DNA of 64,000 nucleotides. It comes from Anniella stebbinsi (taxonomy: Eukaryota; Chordata; Lepidosauria; Squamata; Anniellidae). Both the position numbers and the translations under genes were made by a program. The stretch is taken from contig JARDYH010000002.1 of the NCBI GenBank assembly GCA_029215795.1, positions 132,253,001 through 132,317,000 of the forward strand, given 5' to 3'. The notes under the pieces are model-generated. The model ran no database searches and had not been told where the DNA came from. It saw nothing but the letters and a program-made list of their open reading frames with translations. Positions within the stretch are counted from its first letter, which is position 1; the number at the start of each line of letters is the position of its first letter. Shown piece by piece: positions 54,401-64,000 of the stretch.

Positions 54401-57400
54401 CTTTCCCCCTGAAGCAGCGCCTCCCAAACTTCAGCTCCAGCCTTGCTTTTAAAGTCTCCAGGTGTGTGGTGGTTGTGGTGGTAGGGGAGCAGGTGGAATA
54501 GCTCACCCTTTACAAAATGTAAAGTGATCCCCTAAAATATTACATGAGGAATTGAAATACATTCTTTAGGTTGAAAGACAAACTCAAATTCTTACTTAGT
54601 TTGCAGTATTTCCTTGATAATAATGGAAATAGCTATATTTCTCCAAGCTTCATTATACCAGAATTAAAGTAAACCTGTCACTCAATTTAAGTTTAAGAAA
54701 TCCCCCCACTGTTCAAATTAAATCTGATATAAGTGTATCACATAAATAGTCAGTTTTATAGATAAGAAGGTCTGGAAAAACACTGAGAAATTGAGAGGGG
54801 AAAGGTCCGGGGGGGGACCATTTCCAATGTTCATGGGTTATGGGAGTTGCATTCCAAAACATCTGGGGGTGTCTATGCGAGGTTGCATTTGCGCCTTGAG
54901 CCCCCATTATCCCACACTTGCGCTCCTGCGGGTTGTCTCCATGGCAAGGAGTGCAAGTACGGAGCTTCCAGCCAAAGGAGCCACTGCCACCGCACCTGTC
55001 CACGCAACTTCACGTCATTGCACAGGTGCCGTGGCACATCTGCGTGTCCCCCACTGATCTTTTTAAAAACTTTTTGTGGCTATGCACATTCCGGTGTGGC
55101 ATCCTTCTGCCATGCTGGAGAGGTGTAGAGGCGTTATTCTATAGGTGCCGCAGTATGTCCACGTGTCCCCCATGGTTATTTTATTCTTATTTTTAACTTT
55201 TGTTTTTTAACGTTTATGCACTTCTCCGGCATGAGCGTCCTTCTGCCACACTGAAGCGCAGAGGTGTTCCAGTTGCCATTCGGCTCGCTGGTCTGCCCTT
55301 TCCTTCCCCCTCTTTCTGTCGGCCAATGGCGACCAATCAGGGGTGGCTACTGGCTGGGACACGCCTCCGGCGCAACACTGAAGCAAAGCGAGAGATGGCA
55401 AATGCGCATCTGCGCCTTGCTCAAAGGAAAAAAGTCAGGGTAAGTCCCTGACTTCTTTAAACCGGTGCTTCGGAGGAATGCCCTGGGATGGCTCTGTGAT
55501 GGCTGCTGCATCATATAAATGACCTAGTGCCACTGTGGATCCATCCTGGGGCTTTCCCCTCGTCAAGACAACCCCCTGGAGGGGAACGGGTTGCAGTGGA
55601 GGCTGGTGGCTCCAATATCAGTGGGGCTGTGAATCCGCCCCAGGTTTCAGTCAGAACTCTAAAAGAGCTTCCAAGGTGCAAGCAGATTGAAACCTGGAGT
55701 GGATTCACCCCCCCCCTTGGGGCTACATCAAGTGTAGGGCACCTGTCTGTAAAGGTAGCTCAAGGGTGTGTAGCTAGCTTAAACCCTTGTCTCCACTGCC
55801 ACCACTCCCAGAGGCCTCCTAACACCAGAAGCCACTGGGAAAGGATGCCAGAATCCTGGCACGCCAGCCCTAGATTTAGCACTGACCCTGTAGCAAGAAG
55901 ATAGCAGCACAAACAGTTGAGATAGAGGAATTTATTTACAAGAAAGGGTAGGGGTCCTGGGAAGAATGAAAAGTGAAACAACCATGTAAGCATGCATAAC
56001 ATAGGAAACTCAGTAACCTTAAAACAATAAAACCTAGCTAGACTATCTACTTACTCCAAAATAAGGCCTTGTAGTCTGAGCCAGCCATGGACACCTCTAT
56101 CCCAAACCAGATGAAAAGACAAGACAAAGACCTGGGTAGTTTATGGCCTTGAAGCCTGATAAAAGAGTTCTTCTCTGGTGCCAAGGTCTCTCCTATCTTT
56201 GCACTTCCCTCCCCAGATGTCCTGATGTTGAATCCTCTGGCTGGCACCCTTCTTCTTCTTCTATGTATTAAAAATGCCATGCTCAAACTACCCAAACCAT
56301 TTAACCCCTTCTTCTATGCAACTTGGTATACATGTAATCTATCTGATGTCCACTTCTTTACACTGTAGTCTATCTGATGTCCACTCCTTTACACTGTCAA
56401 GGGCCAACACCCAAGTAGGGGCCCACTGAAAAGAGCCCCATGGATTTGCTTCTCTGCTTCACTACTGCAACTTCCTTGTACACCTGCCTCTTGCTCTGAT
56501 CCAGACAACAGTGGTGGTGAGAAGGCGGAGCAGGAGATGCCCCTGCTGATTTACTCACTGGCTCTCTGTCCTCCAAGCAAGCAAGCAAGCAATGACCCTG
56601 TTCAGATGACATGCAAAGCCACGGTGCTTAAGCATTTTGAGCTAAACATTATGACTTAGGGTGTTGTGTGAATAATGACTTAGCATGTCGTGTGAACCGT
56701 TCCTAACCATGGTGGCTACATAACCATGGTTTAAATACACTCACTCACCATTTGCTGCAAAAAGGTTAGCGTGTTGTTGGAAGAGGGCAAGTGGCAATGA
56801 TGAGAAAGAGGATGAGGAGCAAGAGCAGCTGATAACAATGGTGGTGAGAAGGTAGACTCGCTGATAGAGGGGCCCATGGGGGACATCTTGACCAAGGGCT
56901 CTCCAAAACATGGAACTAGCACTTCCTTTGGGAGAAAAGGATAGACTGTGCAGCTGTGCTTATGAGTCTCCTTTGTCCCCAGGTGTTTTACTTTATGGTC
57001 CTCCGGGTTGTGGCAAAACCCTTCTTGCCAAAGCAACGGCCCAGGCCTCAGGATGCAGGTTCATAAACTTGCAAGCATCTACCCTGACAGACAAATGGTA
57101 CGGAGAGTCCCAGAAGCTCACGGCTGCAGTGTTCTCGTTGGCAACGAAGATCCAACCCTGCATCATTTTCATAGATGAAATAGGTAATTACTCTCAGATC
57201 CAGTCATTAACTTACCCGGTTTTGGCTGTGTCCTGTACCTAGTTAATTCTGAGTGGAGATGTATCAGCAAACCAAGTGACCCTGCTTCCAAAACCTAGAG
57301 AGATTAGACTACTCCTATCAAAATCAGTGACCCTTATGGCATTGACTTAAAATAAGGACATGAGTTTTGCTCTTTTATTATTTACAAAAATAGAATACGT

Positions 57401-60264
57401 CTTATAAAAAGTAATTAAAAATATTAAAGGAAATAAATGGATCATTCAGTAAAGCCCCATATCTTTCCTCTTTCACTTTAAGTCTCACTGGCTTCAAAAC
57501 TTGCAGATTAGCAGTTTGTCTAAAACAGGCAAGTTTTAGAAAGGTTCCCTTCTCCTTCTCCAAATCTCCTTTTCTTTGCATATGTCTCAGCGGTTATCAT
57601 GCCCTCAGAGTCTCCTAGCAACTAACATTAGTTTCCCATCCTGGGAGAAAAGCTTATATTATGACTGCACTTCTCCAGACTTCTCAAGCACCAATTAAGG
57701 AAAACACAGCCTTAGTATCTCCAACTGTTTGGGGGGTGGGGCAGAGACAGGAGAAGGGGCAACTGGAAAAAAGCAATTCATGGTTCATTGTGACATCTAT
57801 CTCACATCTACGTAGGCCAGCTTCCACGGTTAGGAACACGATTATCAGTAATATTAAATGAAATTGATGTAGCCATGACAACTGTCTACTCTGAATTGTA
57901 ATCTTCCCTCCTCCTCGAGTCCTTCATTGATACTTTTCTTCTTTCAAATTTCCACCCAATTCCTTGTTCCCTTCCTTTCTTGAACATATGAATAAGATGA
58001 CCTGCCACATGGGGTCAGACCAAAGATCTATATAGTCTGGTGTTCTTTTTCTTCTAATGATCACCAGCCAAGTGCCTCTAGAAGTGCCCTAACATTGTGT
58101 GAAGTGCATCTAGTCTACAAGAGCTTATGCCATAATACAGGTGTTATTCTTTAAGATGGTACAAAGCTCTTTGTTGTCTTTGCTGCAACAGACTAAGGGT
58201 GCAATCCTATTGATTGTGCCTTTGATGATCAGAAGGTGAACTCAGAGGCATCCGATCATCCAGCACAAACCAGGCAATCTTTTCCCTGTATTCCCACCCT
58301 GCATTTTTTGCTAAAACAGGCTTTTTAGCCCTCCTGGCCTGGTGCTTTGGAGGGGGAGAGAAGCAGGCTGGAAGAAGCTTAGCATAGCTCATATCCTGGC
58401 CTCTCCGGTCACCTTCTCTCCCCACCCACCCACCAAAATGCCCCCTTTTCCTCTCACCGAGGTCACTTTTCCAACCTCGGAGGGTAGCCAGCATAGTTCT
58501 TTCCATGCTGGCTGCATGGGGGGGAGGTCGGATCTCTGAGCCCCCCTTCCGAGGTCAGCATGCTGTCTACAACCTTGGAGGGGGGAATTCCTAGTATCCT
58601 ATGGACCCTCAGACAGTGTCTAGGGGCCATAGGATTGCTCCCTAATGCTGCAATCCTATATCCACTTTCTTGGGAGCAAGCCCCATTGAACTCAGTGGGA
58701 CTTACTTTTGAATAGGCATCAGTGTAGATGATTGTGCTAAAACATGGCCACCTTTCTGGAAGTGTGAAGGTGATGGCCTTCCCTTGTATGTCTGCAGTGT
58801 CCAATTTTCAGACATATACTGCCTCAGGATATGGCCAGGATTTCCAGAAGTGGTAAGGCTTCTGATGGATTTGCCTAGTCCTTTCTTAAAAGCCAACCTG
58901 CAGCTCTCAGCCTAATTTCAAAAGCTCTCTGCATGTGCTCAGTTCAGAACTCTGGCAAGAGCAATTTCTCCCTTCCCTGAAAAGGAGAGTGATACAAAAA
59001 GAGGAAAGAGGGTGGCAGGAAGAGAATAGGGATGACCCACCCACTTTGGGCTCTGGCCCTGCCTGCACATGCAGCCCCTGACAGATTACCCATTACGGAA
59101 TGTGGACCTCAGTAGGAAAAAGGTTGCCCACCCCTGATCTAAGCAAATGGCTATCAGCACATTTTGCAGCAATGAATTTCATAACTGCTTATGTGTCGAG
59201 TTTGCTGCCACAAGGTGGAGGCACTGAGATATTGGGTTCAGACTGGATGACGGCAGGAAACTTTGTTTAAATTTGAGTCTGCCCTATTCACATATAAAGT
59301 GAAAGATGGAACAGAGGGGTTGCGAGCCTGCTTTTAAAGAGCAAAGCAGGACCATGGGTGAGGGGAGTGGAACCCTCCCCATGCCCACTGCTCACCTCCC
59401 ATGAAGCTGATTGGTGGGAGATTCGGGACAGATAGAAGGAAGGACTTCTTCACTCAGGGCATAGTTAAACTTGTCAAATGCTTGGAATGACTATGGAATT
59501 GGTGGCAATCAAAATAGGTTGTCATGTGCTGCTTGTTGTTCACCTTTCTACATCCACACCCGTTGTTCATCACTCAATTGCACACCTCTTAAGCATGGCA
59601 GTCCTTGCCACTTTCCTTAGGTTGAAATATGCTGGCTGCTAAGAAATATGCTGTCTGTAAGGAAGGTGGGGATTAGTGCAATGGCTGCTGATTTCATTCA
59701 TTCAATTTCTATACCATCCAAGAACCAAAGCTCTCTGGGCAGTTTACAAATGATGTCATAAAGATGCTGATGGTTTGGCAAACCAGGGCAAAGCAGTAAT
59801 ATTGTTCTATGCAGTTGCAAAGAGGATTCTGTCCCAGACTAAAGGTGGCAGGTTCCTCTAAAAATTAATGATATTCACCTCACTTTCAACAGTGGCACCT
59901 CCACCACCCATGCCAGCTATGAAGTTCACAAGGAGGAGGTGTACAGACATGTAGGATCTTACTATAGAAGACACTGACAGATTTGGAAGAATCAGAGTAT
60001 TACTGCATTTCATCATTTATTTTAAAAAGACCAAAAGAAAACAACATGTTGTCAAGGTATTAGGTACGGAGTTGGGGATCAAGACAGACAGCTAATGAAG
60101 ATGGGCAACAGAAGCCCAGGCCTTTTGCAGAACTAATACTTTTCTCTCTTCTGGCAGATGCCTTCCTGAGGAACCGCTCTGAAGCCGACCACGAAGCTAC
60201 TGCTATGATGAAAGCAGAGTTCATGAGCCTTTGGGATGGGCTGGAGACTGGGCCCAATTGCCAG
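51262..60264 (+). CDS. ATAD1/Msp1-like AAA+ ATPase, 5' part, five coding exons
   Basis: Joined exons (51262-51435, 52810-52908, 53712-53832, 56983-57183, 60158-60264) give about 234 codons in matching phase, against about 361 in ATAD1. ATAD1 (Msp1) is a hexameric membrane AAA+ ATPase on mitochondria and peroxisomes that pulls out mistargeted tail-anchored proteins. Seen here: one N-terminal membrane helix (about residues 20-45), linker, Walker A GPPGCGKT, pore loop KWYGES, Walker B IIFIDEI and the [20 protein letters not shown] block. The second half of the AAA domain is missing from the window. Several differences from mammalian ATAD1 (start [26 protein letters not shown]) suggest the second vertebrate paralogue (ATAD1B-like); this is an inference. 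Confidence 0.88.
51834..52045 (+). repeat. tRNA-derived SINE
   Basis: Same family as 5671-5865: aactcattgatagagcac (A box region), gaggttcaatcc (B box), gagagctgcttccagtca, ctagatggat. In the ATAD1-like gene between coding exons 1 and 2. Confidence 0.7.
52810..52908 (+). CDS. ATAD1-like coding exon 2
   Basis: 33 codons, phase 0 to phase 0: [20 protein letters not shown] and then [13 protein letters not shown]. Acceptor TTGGCAG, donor GTAAGA. Too short for an ORF scan. Confidence 0.92.
53108..53247. repeat. Palindromic MITE (cagtggagg ends)
   Basis: Starts cagtggaggttagtagctcc and ends ggagccagcagcctccactg, clear inverted ends. Related to 47731-47934 and 55593-55720. Lies between ATAD1-like coding exons 2 and 3. 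Confidence 0.75.
53712..53832 (+). CDS. ATAD1-like coding exon 3
   Basis: 121 nt, phase 0 to phase 1: [20 protein letters not shown] and then [10 protein letters not shown], the start of the AAA domain. Acceptor TCCACAG, donor GTATAT. Confidence 0.92.
53833..56394. other. ATAD1-like intron sequence with repeats
   Basis: Holds a reversed L2-like tail (54180-54240), a GC-rich dispersed repeat copy (about 54870-55540, with cgaccaatcagggg and ctgctgcatcat segments) and a MITE piece (55593-55720). No coding exon was recognised here. Confidence 0.45.
56395..56905 (+). repeat. Low-copy repeat R, copy 2, split by a MITE
   Basis: The first part (56395-56592) and second part (about 56770-56905) are contiguous in the copy at 60735. 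Between them is a MITE with ctgttcagatgacatgc and gttagcgtgttgttgga ends and the ccatggtttaa type of interior. Confidence 0.65.
56983..57183 (+). CDS. ATAD1-like coding exon 4 (Walker A and B)
   Basis: 201 nt, phase 1 to phase 1: [20 protein letters not shown] (Walker A), [14 protein letters not shown] (pore loop) and IIFIDEI (Walker B). Acceptor CCCCAG, donor GTAATT. Confidence 0.95.
57184..60157. other. ATAD1-like intron sequence
   Basis: No exon seen. Contains a SINE piece (57983-58110), a repeat with ttgctgcaacagactaa (58120-58200), caatcctat-type repeats (58200, 58640-58740), a LINE scrap (about 59410-59510) and an L2-like tail (59694-59750). Confidence 0.45.
60158..60264 (+). CDS. ATAD1-like coding exon 5
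   Basis: 107 nt, phase 1 to phase 0: [20 protein letters not shown] and then [16 protein letters not shown], continuing the AAA core. Acceptor CTGGCAG, donor GTACCA. The next exon (expected to begin VIVMGATNRP) is not between 60265 and the window end, so it must lie beyond. Confidence 0.93.
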
Positions 60265-60320
60265 GTACCACCTAGCAGGAAACACAGGCTCAAGTTAAGG
60301 CAAAGCTAGCCAGAGCTGGG

Positions 60321-60640
60321 TAGGGTGACCATATGAAAAGGAGGACAGGGCTCCTGTATCTTTAACAGTTGTATTGAAAAGGGAATTCCAGCAGGTATCA
60401 TTTGTATGCATGCAGCACCTGGTGAAATTCCCTCTTTATCACAACAGTTAAAGTTGCAGAAGTCCAGTGCTCTTGACCAGATACAAAAGAGGGCAGGGCT
60501 CCTGCAGTTTTAACTGTTGCAATGAAGAGGGGATTTCACCAGGTGCTGCATGCATACAAATGACACCTGCTGAAATTCCCTTTTCAATACAACTGTTAAA
60601 GATGAAGGAGCCCTGTCCTCCTTTTCATATGGTCACCCTA
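60321..60640. mobile_element. hAT-type MITE with 8-bp target duplication
   Basis: 320 bp, almost wholly palindromic, from tagggtgaccatatgaaaag to cttttcatatggtcacccta, flanked by GAGCTGGG (60313-60320 and 60641-60648). Terminal inverted repeats and an 8-bp duplication identify the hAT superfamily. It lies 56 bp after ATAD1-like coding exon 5. Confidence 0.93.
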
Positions 60641-60734
60641 GAGCTGGGCATGCACTGATTTAAAAAGCTGTTACCTACCCAGGGCCCAGTGTCAAGGGCA
60701 GGACATCGCTGGGCACCTGCTGAGGGTCCACACC

Positions 60735-61040
60735 CCAGCAGGGCCCACTGATGAGAGCCCCCTGGATTTGATCCTCCTCTTTGCCTTTTCAAAGTGCTTG
60801 TTCACCTGATTCTCACTCTGGCCCAGAGAACGGTGGTGATGGTGAGGAGAAGCAGGAGATGCCGCTGCCTACGTGCTCACAGGCTCTCCACCTGTCAAGC
60901 AAGCAAGCGGAAGAAATGATGAGGAAGAGGATGAGGAGCAATAACAGCTGGTGATAATGGCAATGAGAAGTTGAAGCATTGAGGGAGGGGAAGCATTGAG
61001 GGAGGGGAGACCATTGATTGCCCAAGGACACTCAAAATCC
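60735..61040 (+). repeat. Low-copy repeat R, copy 3
   Basis: Uninterrupted copy sharing gagaagcaggagatgcc, caagcaagcaagcg and gaggatgaggagcaa with copy 2. It abuts DIRS copy 3. Confidence 0.65.
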
Positions 61041-61087
61041 CGGAGCTGACATTGTATCTTGCCTTTCTTCTTCGTGGTCTCTGTGCA

Positions 61088-61223
61088 TCACACATATGGG
61101 CTCGCGCCGACGCCGAGCCTGCTTCCGGGAAACTTAGCTAGCTTAGACTTTTGGCGGGAACCCCTCCCCCCACCATCCTACCGCGCATGCTCAGGGCTCC
61201 CGCCTCTCCATTTACCTCAGTTC
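61088..61223 (+). repeat. DIRS copy 3 terminal repeat (5' end of element)
   Basis: tcacacatatgggctcgcgc to tttacctcagttc, matching the terminal repeats of copies 1 and 2 with a few small deletions near ggaaacttagctagc. Confidence 0.85.
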
Positions 61224-61436
61224 TTCTTCGACCGCTTCGCCAGTAGCCTCGCGGGAGACTTTCTCCGGTACGTTGTGCCTATTTGATAAGAGAAGAAGAT
61301 AGTTAGAGTTAGCTTAGGCTCGTTCTTTATAGTTTTTAGTTAGTGTAGTTCTAGTTATATATATATAAAAAAAAAAAAAAAAATTGTTAAGTATTAGGTG
61401 TTATTTATACTACTTGTTCAAGCGGCTCGCCATCTT

Positions 61437-63590
61437 ATGGCACAGACCGCTTTATTTAGACGCTGCTCGCGGTGTAGGGCCAAAATAGCCCTCTCCGACG
61501 GGCACTCGCTCTGCCTTATTTGTCTAGGAGAGGCCCACGTAGTTGACTCGTGCAGCCATTGCATGCGTTTTTCGCGGCAAACACGGCGGAACAGGGCTGA
61601 TCGTCTCCGTAGTCTTCTGTGGACAAAGGCCTTATCAGCGGTTGATCAACCACGTCCCTCTATGATGCCAGGGGTGGTTTCTGGGGAGAGTCGTCGGCGC
61701 TCTCGGCCAGCATCTCCGGTTTCCCCCCATTTAGGGGCGGCAGTACCGGCATCGATACCGGGCATTTCACCGGCTTCCTCACCGGTGCCGGTCAAAAAGT
61801 CCAAAAAGCCAAAGACAAAGAAGTCTACCAAAATTGCCACTGCGACATCGATATCGACTACGGCATCAAAAAAACCACGGCCATCTTCCATGCCTTCCTC
61901 GGCATCGGTGAAAGTCGTCGCAATGGTGCACAAGTCATCATCGGTACCGACCAGACCATCGGTACCGTCGCACCGTTCGACATCGATAGCGTCGACTTCA
62001 CAAGCATCGCTTACAGAAATTTCTCCAGCGCAGTCGGTATCGAAGATACCTACACCGTCCGTGGCCTCGCTACTGCGTACACCGTCGACACCGAGGGCTC
62101 AGCCGCAATCGGCTGCACTATCGCCCTCAAGGTCATTGCCATCCCCTGCTCCGATGCCGATACTCCTCCAATCGGATACTGAGCACGCGCCGCCGCCGAG
62201 ACTCTCGTCGACGAGGCAACCGAGGACGCATCGACGTCGACGGCATAGCTCTCGGAGCCAATCAGCTCATTCGAGGTCACGCTCTAGGTCACGCTCTAGG
62301 GACTGGGATGTCTACTCCGAGCGTTCGAGGTACTCAGAGCGTAAGCGTTATCGTTTCGATCCGTACACAGGACATCGGATCCGGGGTGACCAAACTCCGC
62401 CGCCTGTTCCTCCTCGAAGGACCGCCTCGTTAAGCCAACCCACAGCTCGACATCGAAGTGGCTCGACAACGAGGCGCCATGAACGGACACCACCAGCGTT
62501 GACACGCCGTCGACAGCAGTCTCAGTCCTTTGAGGACTATCCCTCGGACACATCTTCAGCACCATCGCCACGACCATCTGAGCCATCTCCGTTGGACACA
62601 GTCAGTACCGAGGATCGTGCCTCTCCCACAATGGAGATGGGCAGTTTCACAGACCAAATGCTCAGGCTTACGCAATCGCTAAATATCGAGTGCCAACAGC
62701 CTGCTGAAGACTCCGACGACGGCATATATGATGTTATGTCTACAGAGCCGTCACCTCAACTAACCCTGCCGATGGTTAAGGCGTTGCTAAAAACGATTAA
62801 GCAATCTTGGGACCACCCAGCCACTGTTGGTGCGACTTCCAAACGCCTTGATGCCATCTACAAGGTCAAGGAGGCGCAGGCGCCCTTCCTCTTCCAACAC
62901 CCGAAGCCAAATTCGGTTGTTGTAGAGGCAGCTCAGGGCAGGTCGGCTAAAGTGCATTCTGCTCCAACCGATAAAGAGGGGCGTAAGCTCGATGCCTACG
63001 GCCGTAGGATCTACGCTTCTACATCTTTGGGCATAAAGGTAACTAATTACATGGCTCTCATGGCACGTTATCAGTTGTTCTTATGGGAGAAAATATCATC
63101 TTTAACGGATTACCTGCCTGACGACCAGCGAGAACTCGCTCGTATTTTTCAGTCAGAAGCGATCAGATTGTCAAAACAAGAGCTGACAACAGCGCGACAT
63201 CTGACAGACTGTGTCTCGAAGGCTATGGTTGGGGCAGTGGCCTTGCGTCGACATGCATGGTTGCGCTCTGCATCCCTGCCGCAAGAGACAAAGAACCGCA
63301 TAGAGGACCTTCCTTTTGACGGGGAAGGCCTGTTTCATACTGATACTGATACCACAATGGATACGCTGCACAAGGCTAGAATGACAGCGAGGAAGATGGG
63401 CTTCCAACAGCCGCAGCAGCCTTATCGATCCCGAAAATGGTACAGGCCAGTCCCGTACCAGCCAAGGCCGCAACAGGACAGGACACAGCGGTATCAGCCT
63501 ACTTCGTCCCAATCGTATCAGCCGCGGAAGACGACGACGCGTTTTCAACAGCGCAATAAACAACCGCAACAGAACAAACGTCGTCTTTGA
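61437..63590 (+). CDS. DIRS copy 3 gag, intact
   Basis: 717 codons from the MAQTALF start, chosen because all three copies align there; an in-frame ATG lies 13 codons upstream. The cysteine/histidine pattern is C10, C13, H23, C26, C29, H34, C39, C42 (HSLCLICLGEAH), probably zinc-binding. A long Ser/Thr/Pro/Arg-rich, CpG-rich middle follows, including an SRSRSRSRD run, then the conserved half with YQLFLWEKISSLTDYLPDDQ and RIEDLPFDGEGLF, and a Gln/Arg/Tyr-rich basic tail. It presumably forms the core particle. This is the only undamaged gag of the three copies and serves as the reference for breaks in the others. Confidence 0.9.
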   Translation: MAQTALFRRCSRCRAKIALSDGHSLCLICLGEAHVVDSCSHCMRFSRQTRRNRADRLRSLLWTKALSAVDQPRPSMMPGVVSGESRRRSRPASPVSPHLGAAVPASIPGISPASSPVPVKKSKKPKTKKSTKIATATSISTTASKKPRPSSMPSSASVKVVAMVHKSSSVPTRPSVPSHRSTSIASTSQASLTEISPAQSVSKIPTPSVASLLRTPSTPRAQPQSAALSPSRSLPSPAPMPILLQSDTEHAPPPRLSSTRQPRTHRRRRHSSRSQSAHSRSRSRSRSRDWDVYSERSRYSERKRYRFDPYTGHRIRGDQTPPPVPPRRTASLSQPTARHRSGSTTRRHERTPPALTRRRQQSQSFEDYPSDTSSAPSPRPSEPSPLDTVSTEDRASPTMEMGSFTDQMLRLTQSLNIECQQPAEDSDDGIYDVMSTEPSPQLTLPMVKALLKTIKQSWDHPATVGATSKRLDAIYKVKEAQAPFLFQHPKPNSVVVEAAQGRSAKVHSAPTDKEGRKLDAYGRRIYASTSLGIKVTNYMALMARYQLFLWEKISSLTDYLPDDQRELARIFQSEAIRLSKQELTTARHLTDCVSKAMVGAVALRRHAWLRSASLPQETKNRIEDLPFDGEGLFHTDTDTTMDTLHKARMTARKMGFQQPQQPYRSRKWYRPVPYQPRPQQDRTQRYQPTSSQSYQPRKTTTRFQQRNKQPQQNKRRL

Positions 63591-64000
63591 CTTGGCGCCT
63601 TATCTAGTCACCAACAGCCCAAACAAATTACAGCCTTATCTGCAAGCATGGTCGGCAATAACATCAGACGCTTGGATTTTAAACATCATCGCAGAGGGCT
63701 ACAAAATAGAGTTCGAAGTCCCTCCTCCGCTTGGCATCATAAAAGTTACGTCGCCCTCGGAGACCCTAACACACGAGACTACCGCACTCCTAAACAAGGC
63801 GGCAATCACGAGGGTGCCACTCCATCAACTACGTGCGGGGTTTTTACTCCCGTTATTTTACGGTGCCAAAAAGAGACGGGGGACTTCGTCCTATTATGGA
63901 TCTCAGGACTCTGAACAAATTCATAATACACAAAAAATTTCGGATGGTCACCTTGGCATCCGTCCTACCCATGCTTCGGAGGGGCGACTGGTTCACACTA
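63563..64000 (+). pseudogene. DIRS copy 3 RT start, frameshifted
   Basis: In the +1 frame relative to gag the sequence reads VVFDLAPYLVTN, then LQPYLQAWSAITSDAWILNI and EGYKIEFEVPPPLGI, the same start as pol of copy 2. A five-T run at 63841-63845, where copies 1 and 2 imply four, throws the frame just before the conserved VPKRDGGLRPIMDLR block. Unlike copy 2 there is no ATG near the start of this frame. Confidence 0.8.

Larger units (their letters stand above)
61065..64000 (+). mobile_element. DIRS-like retrotransposon copy 3 (cut by window end)
   Basis: Starts ttcttcttcgtggtctct, the same tip as copies 1 and 2, followed by an inverted-repeat sequence at 61088-61223. An AT-rich leader with an A run precedes gag (61437-63590), then the start of pol. 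Its other terminal repeat, YR and internal complementary region are outside the window. It has the same orientation as the ATAD1-like gene and, if that gene continues rightward, lies in its intron. Confidence 0.9.

Overview
The window looks like nuclear DNA of a squamate reptile (lizard or snake). It has two spliced vertebrate genes with consensus GT-AG introns, tRNA-derived SINEs, palindromic MITEs, L1, CR1 and other LINEs, a gammaretrovirus-like ERV and three DIRS-like tyrosine-recombinase retrotransposons. The species call is an inference from repeat style; nothing suggests bacterial or viral genomic DNA.

Positions 1-22,200, minus strand: the 5' two-fifths to half of PIWIL2, a germline PIWI/piRNA-pathway Argonaute. 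Twelve coding exons with matching phases give about 505 codons, from the start Met through the arginine/glycine-rich N-terminus, N domain, PAZ domain and L2 linker. The MID and PIWI exons lie left of the window. Intron 7 holds DIRS copy 1 (8,054-14,480), which carries a MITE inside its reverse transcriptase.

Positions 22,200-47,100: transposon-rich DNA, possibly a long first intron of PIWIL2, because a CpG-rich block with CCAAT boxes and a minus-strand splice donor lies near 47.1-47.3 kb. In order it holds a decayed class I ERV cut by a solo LTR, DIRS copy 2 (28,043-34,014) inserted into a MITE copy, a multiply interrupted L1 (about 34.2-44.2 kb) with a minisatellite, a nested second LINE and a nested 2.4-kb hAT-like element, and a second L1 fragment (44.2-46.5 kb) cut by an LTR.

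Positions 50,100-60,264, plus strand: a CpG island with a GGC repeat (probable first exon), then five coding exons of an ATAD1/Msp1-like AAA+ ATPase, from the membrane anchor through Walker A, Walker B and the following conserved block. Its 3' exons are not seen. PIWIL2 and this gene appear to be arranged head to head.

Positions 61,065-64,000, plus strand: DIRS copy 3, cut by the window end. It has an intact gag and a frameshifted start of reverse transcriptase.

The most informative part is the DIRS family. The three copies share inverted terminal repeats; copies 1 and 2 also keep the internal complementary region. Copy 2 preserves both junctions of its insertion, which fit integration of a circle at a shared GAA with no target duplication. 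Copies 1 and 2 lie in sense within or beside the PIWI gene.
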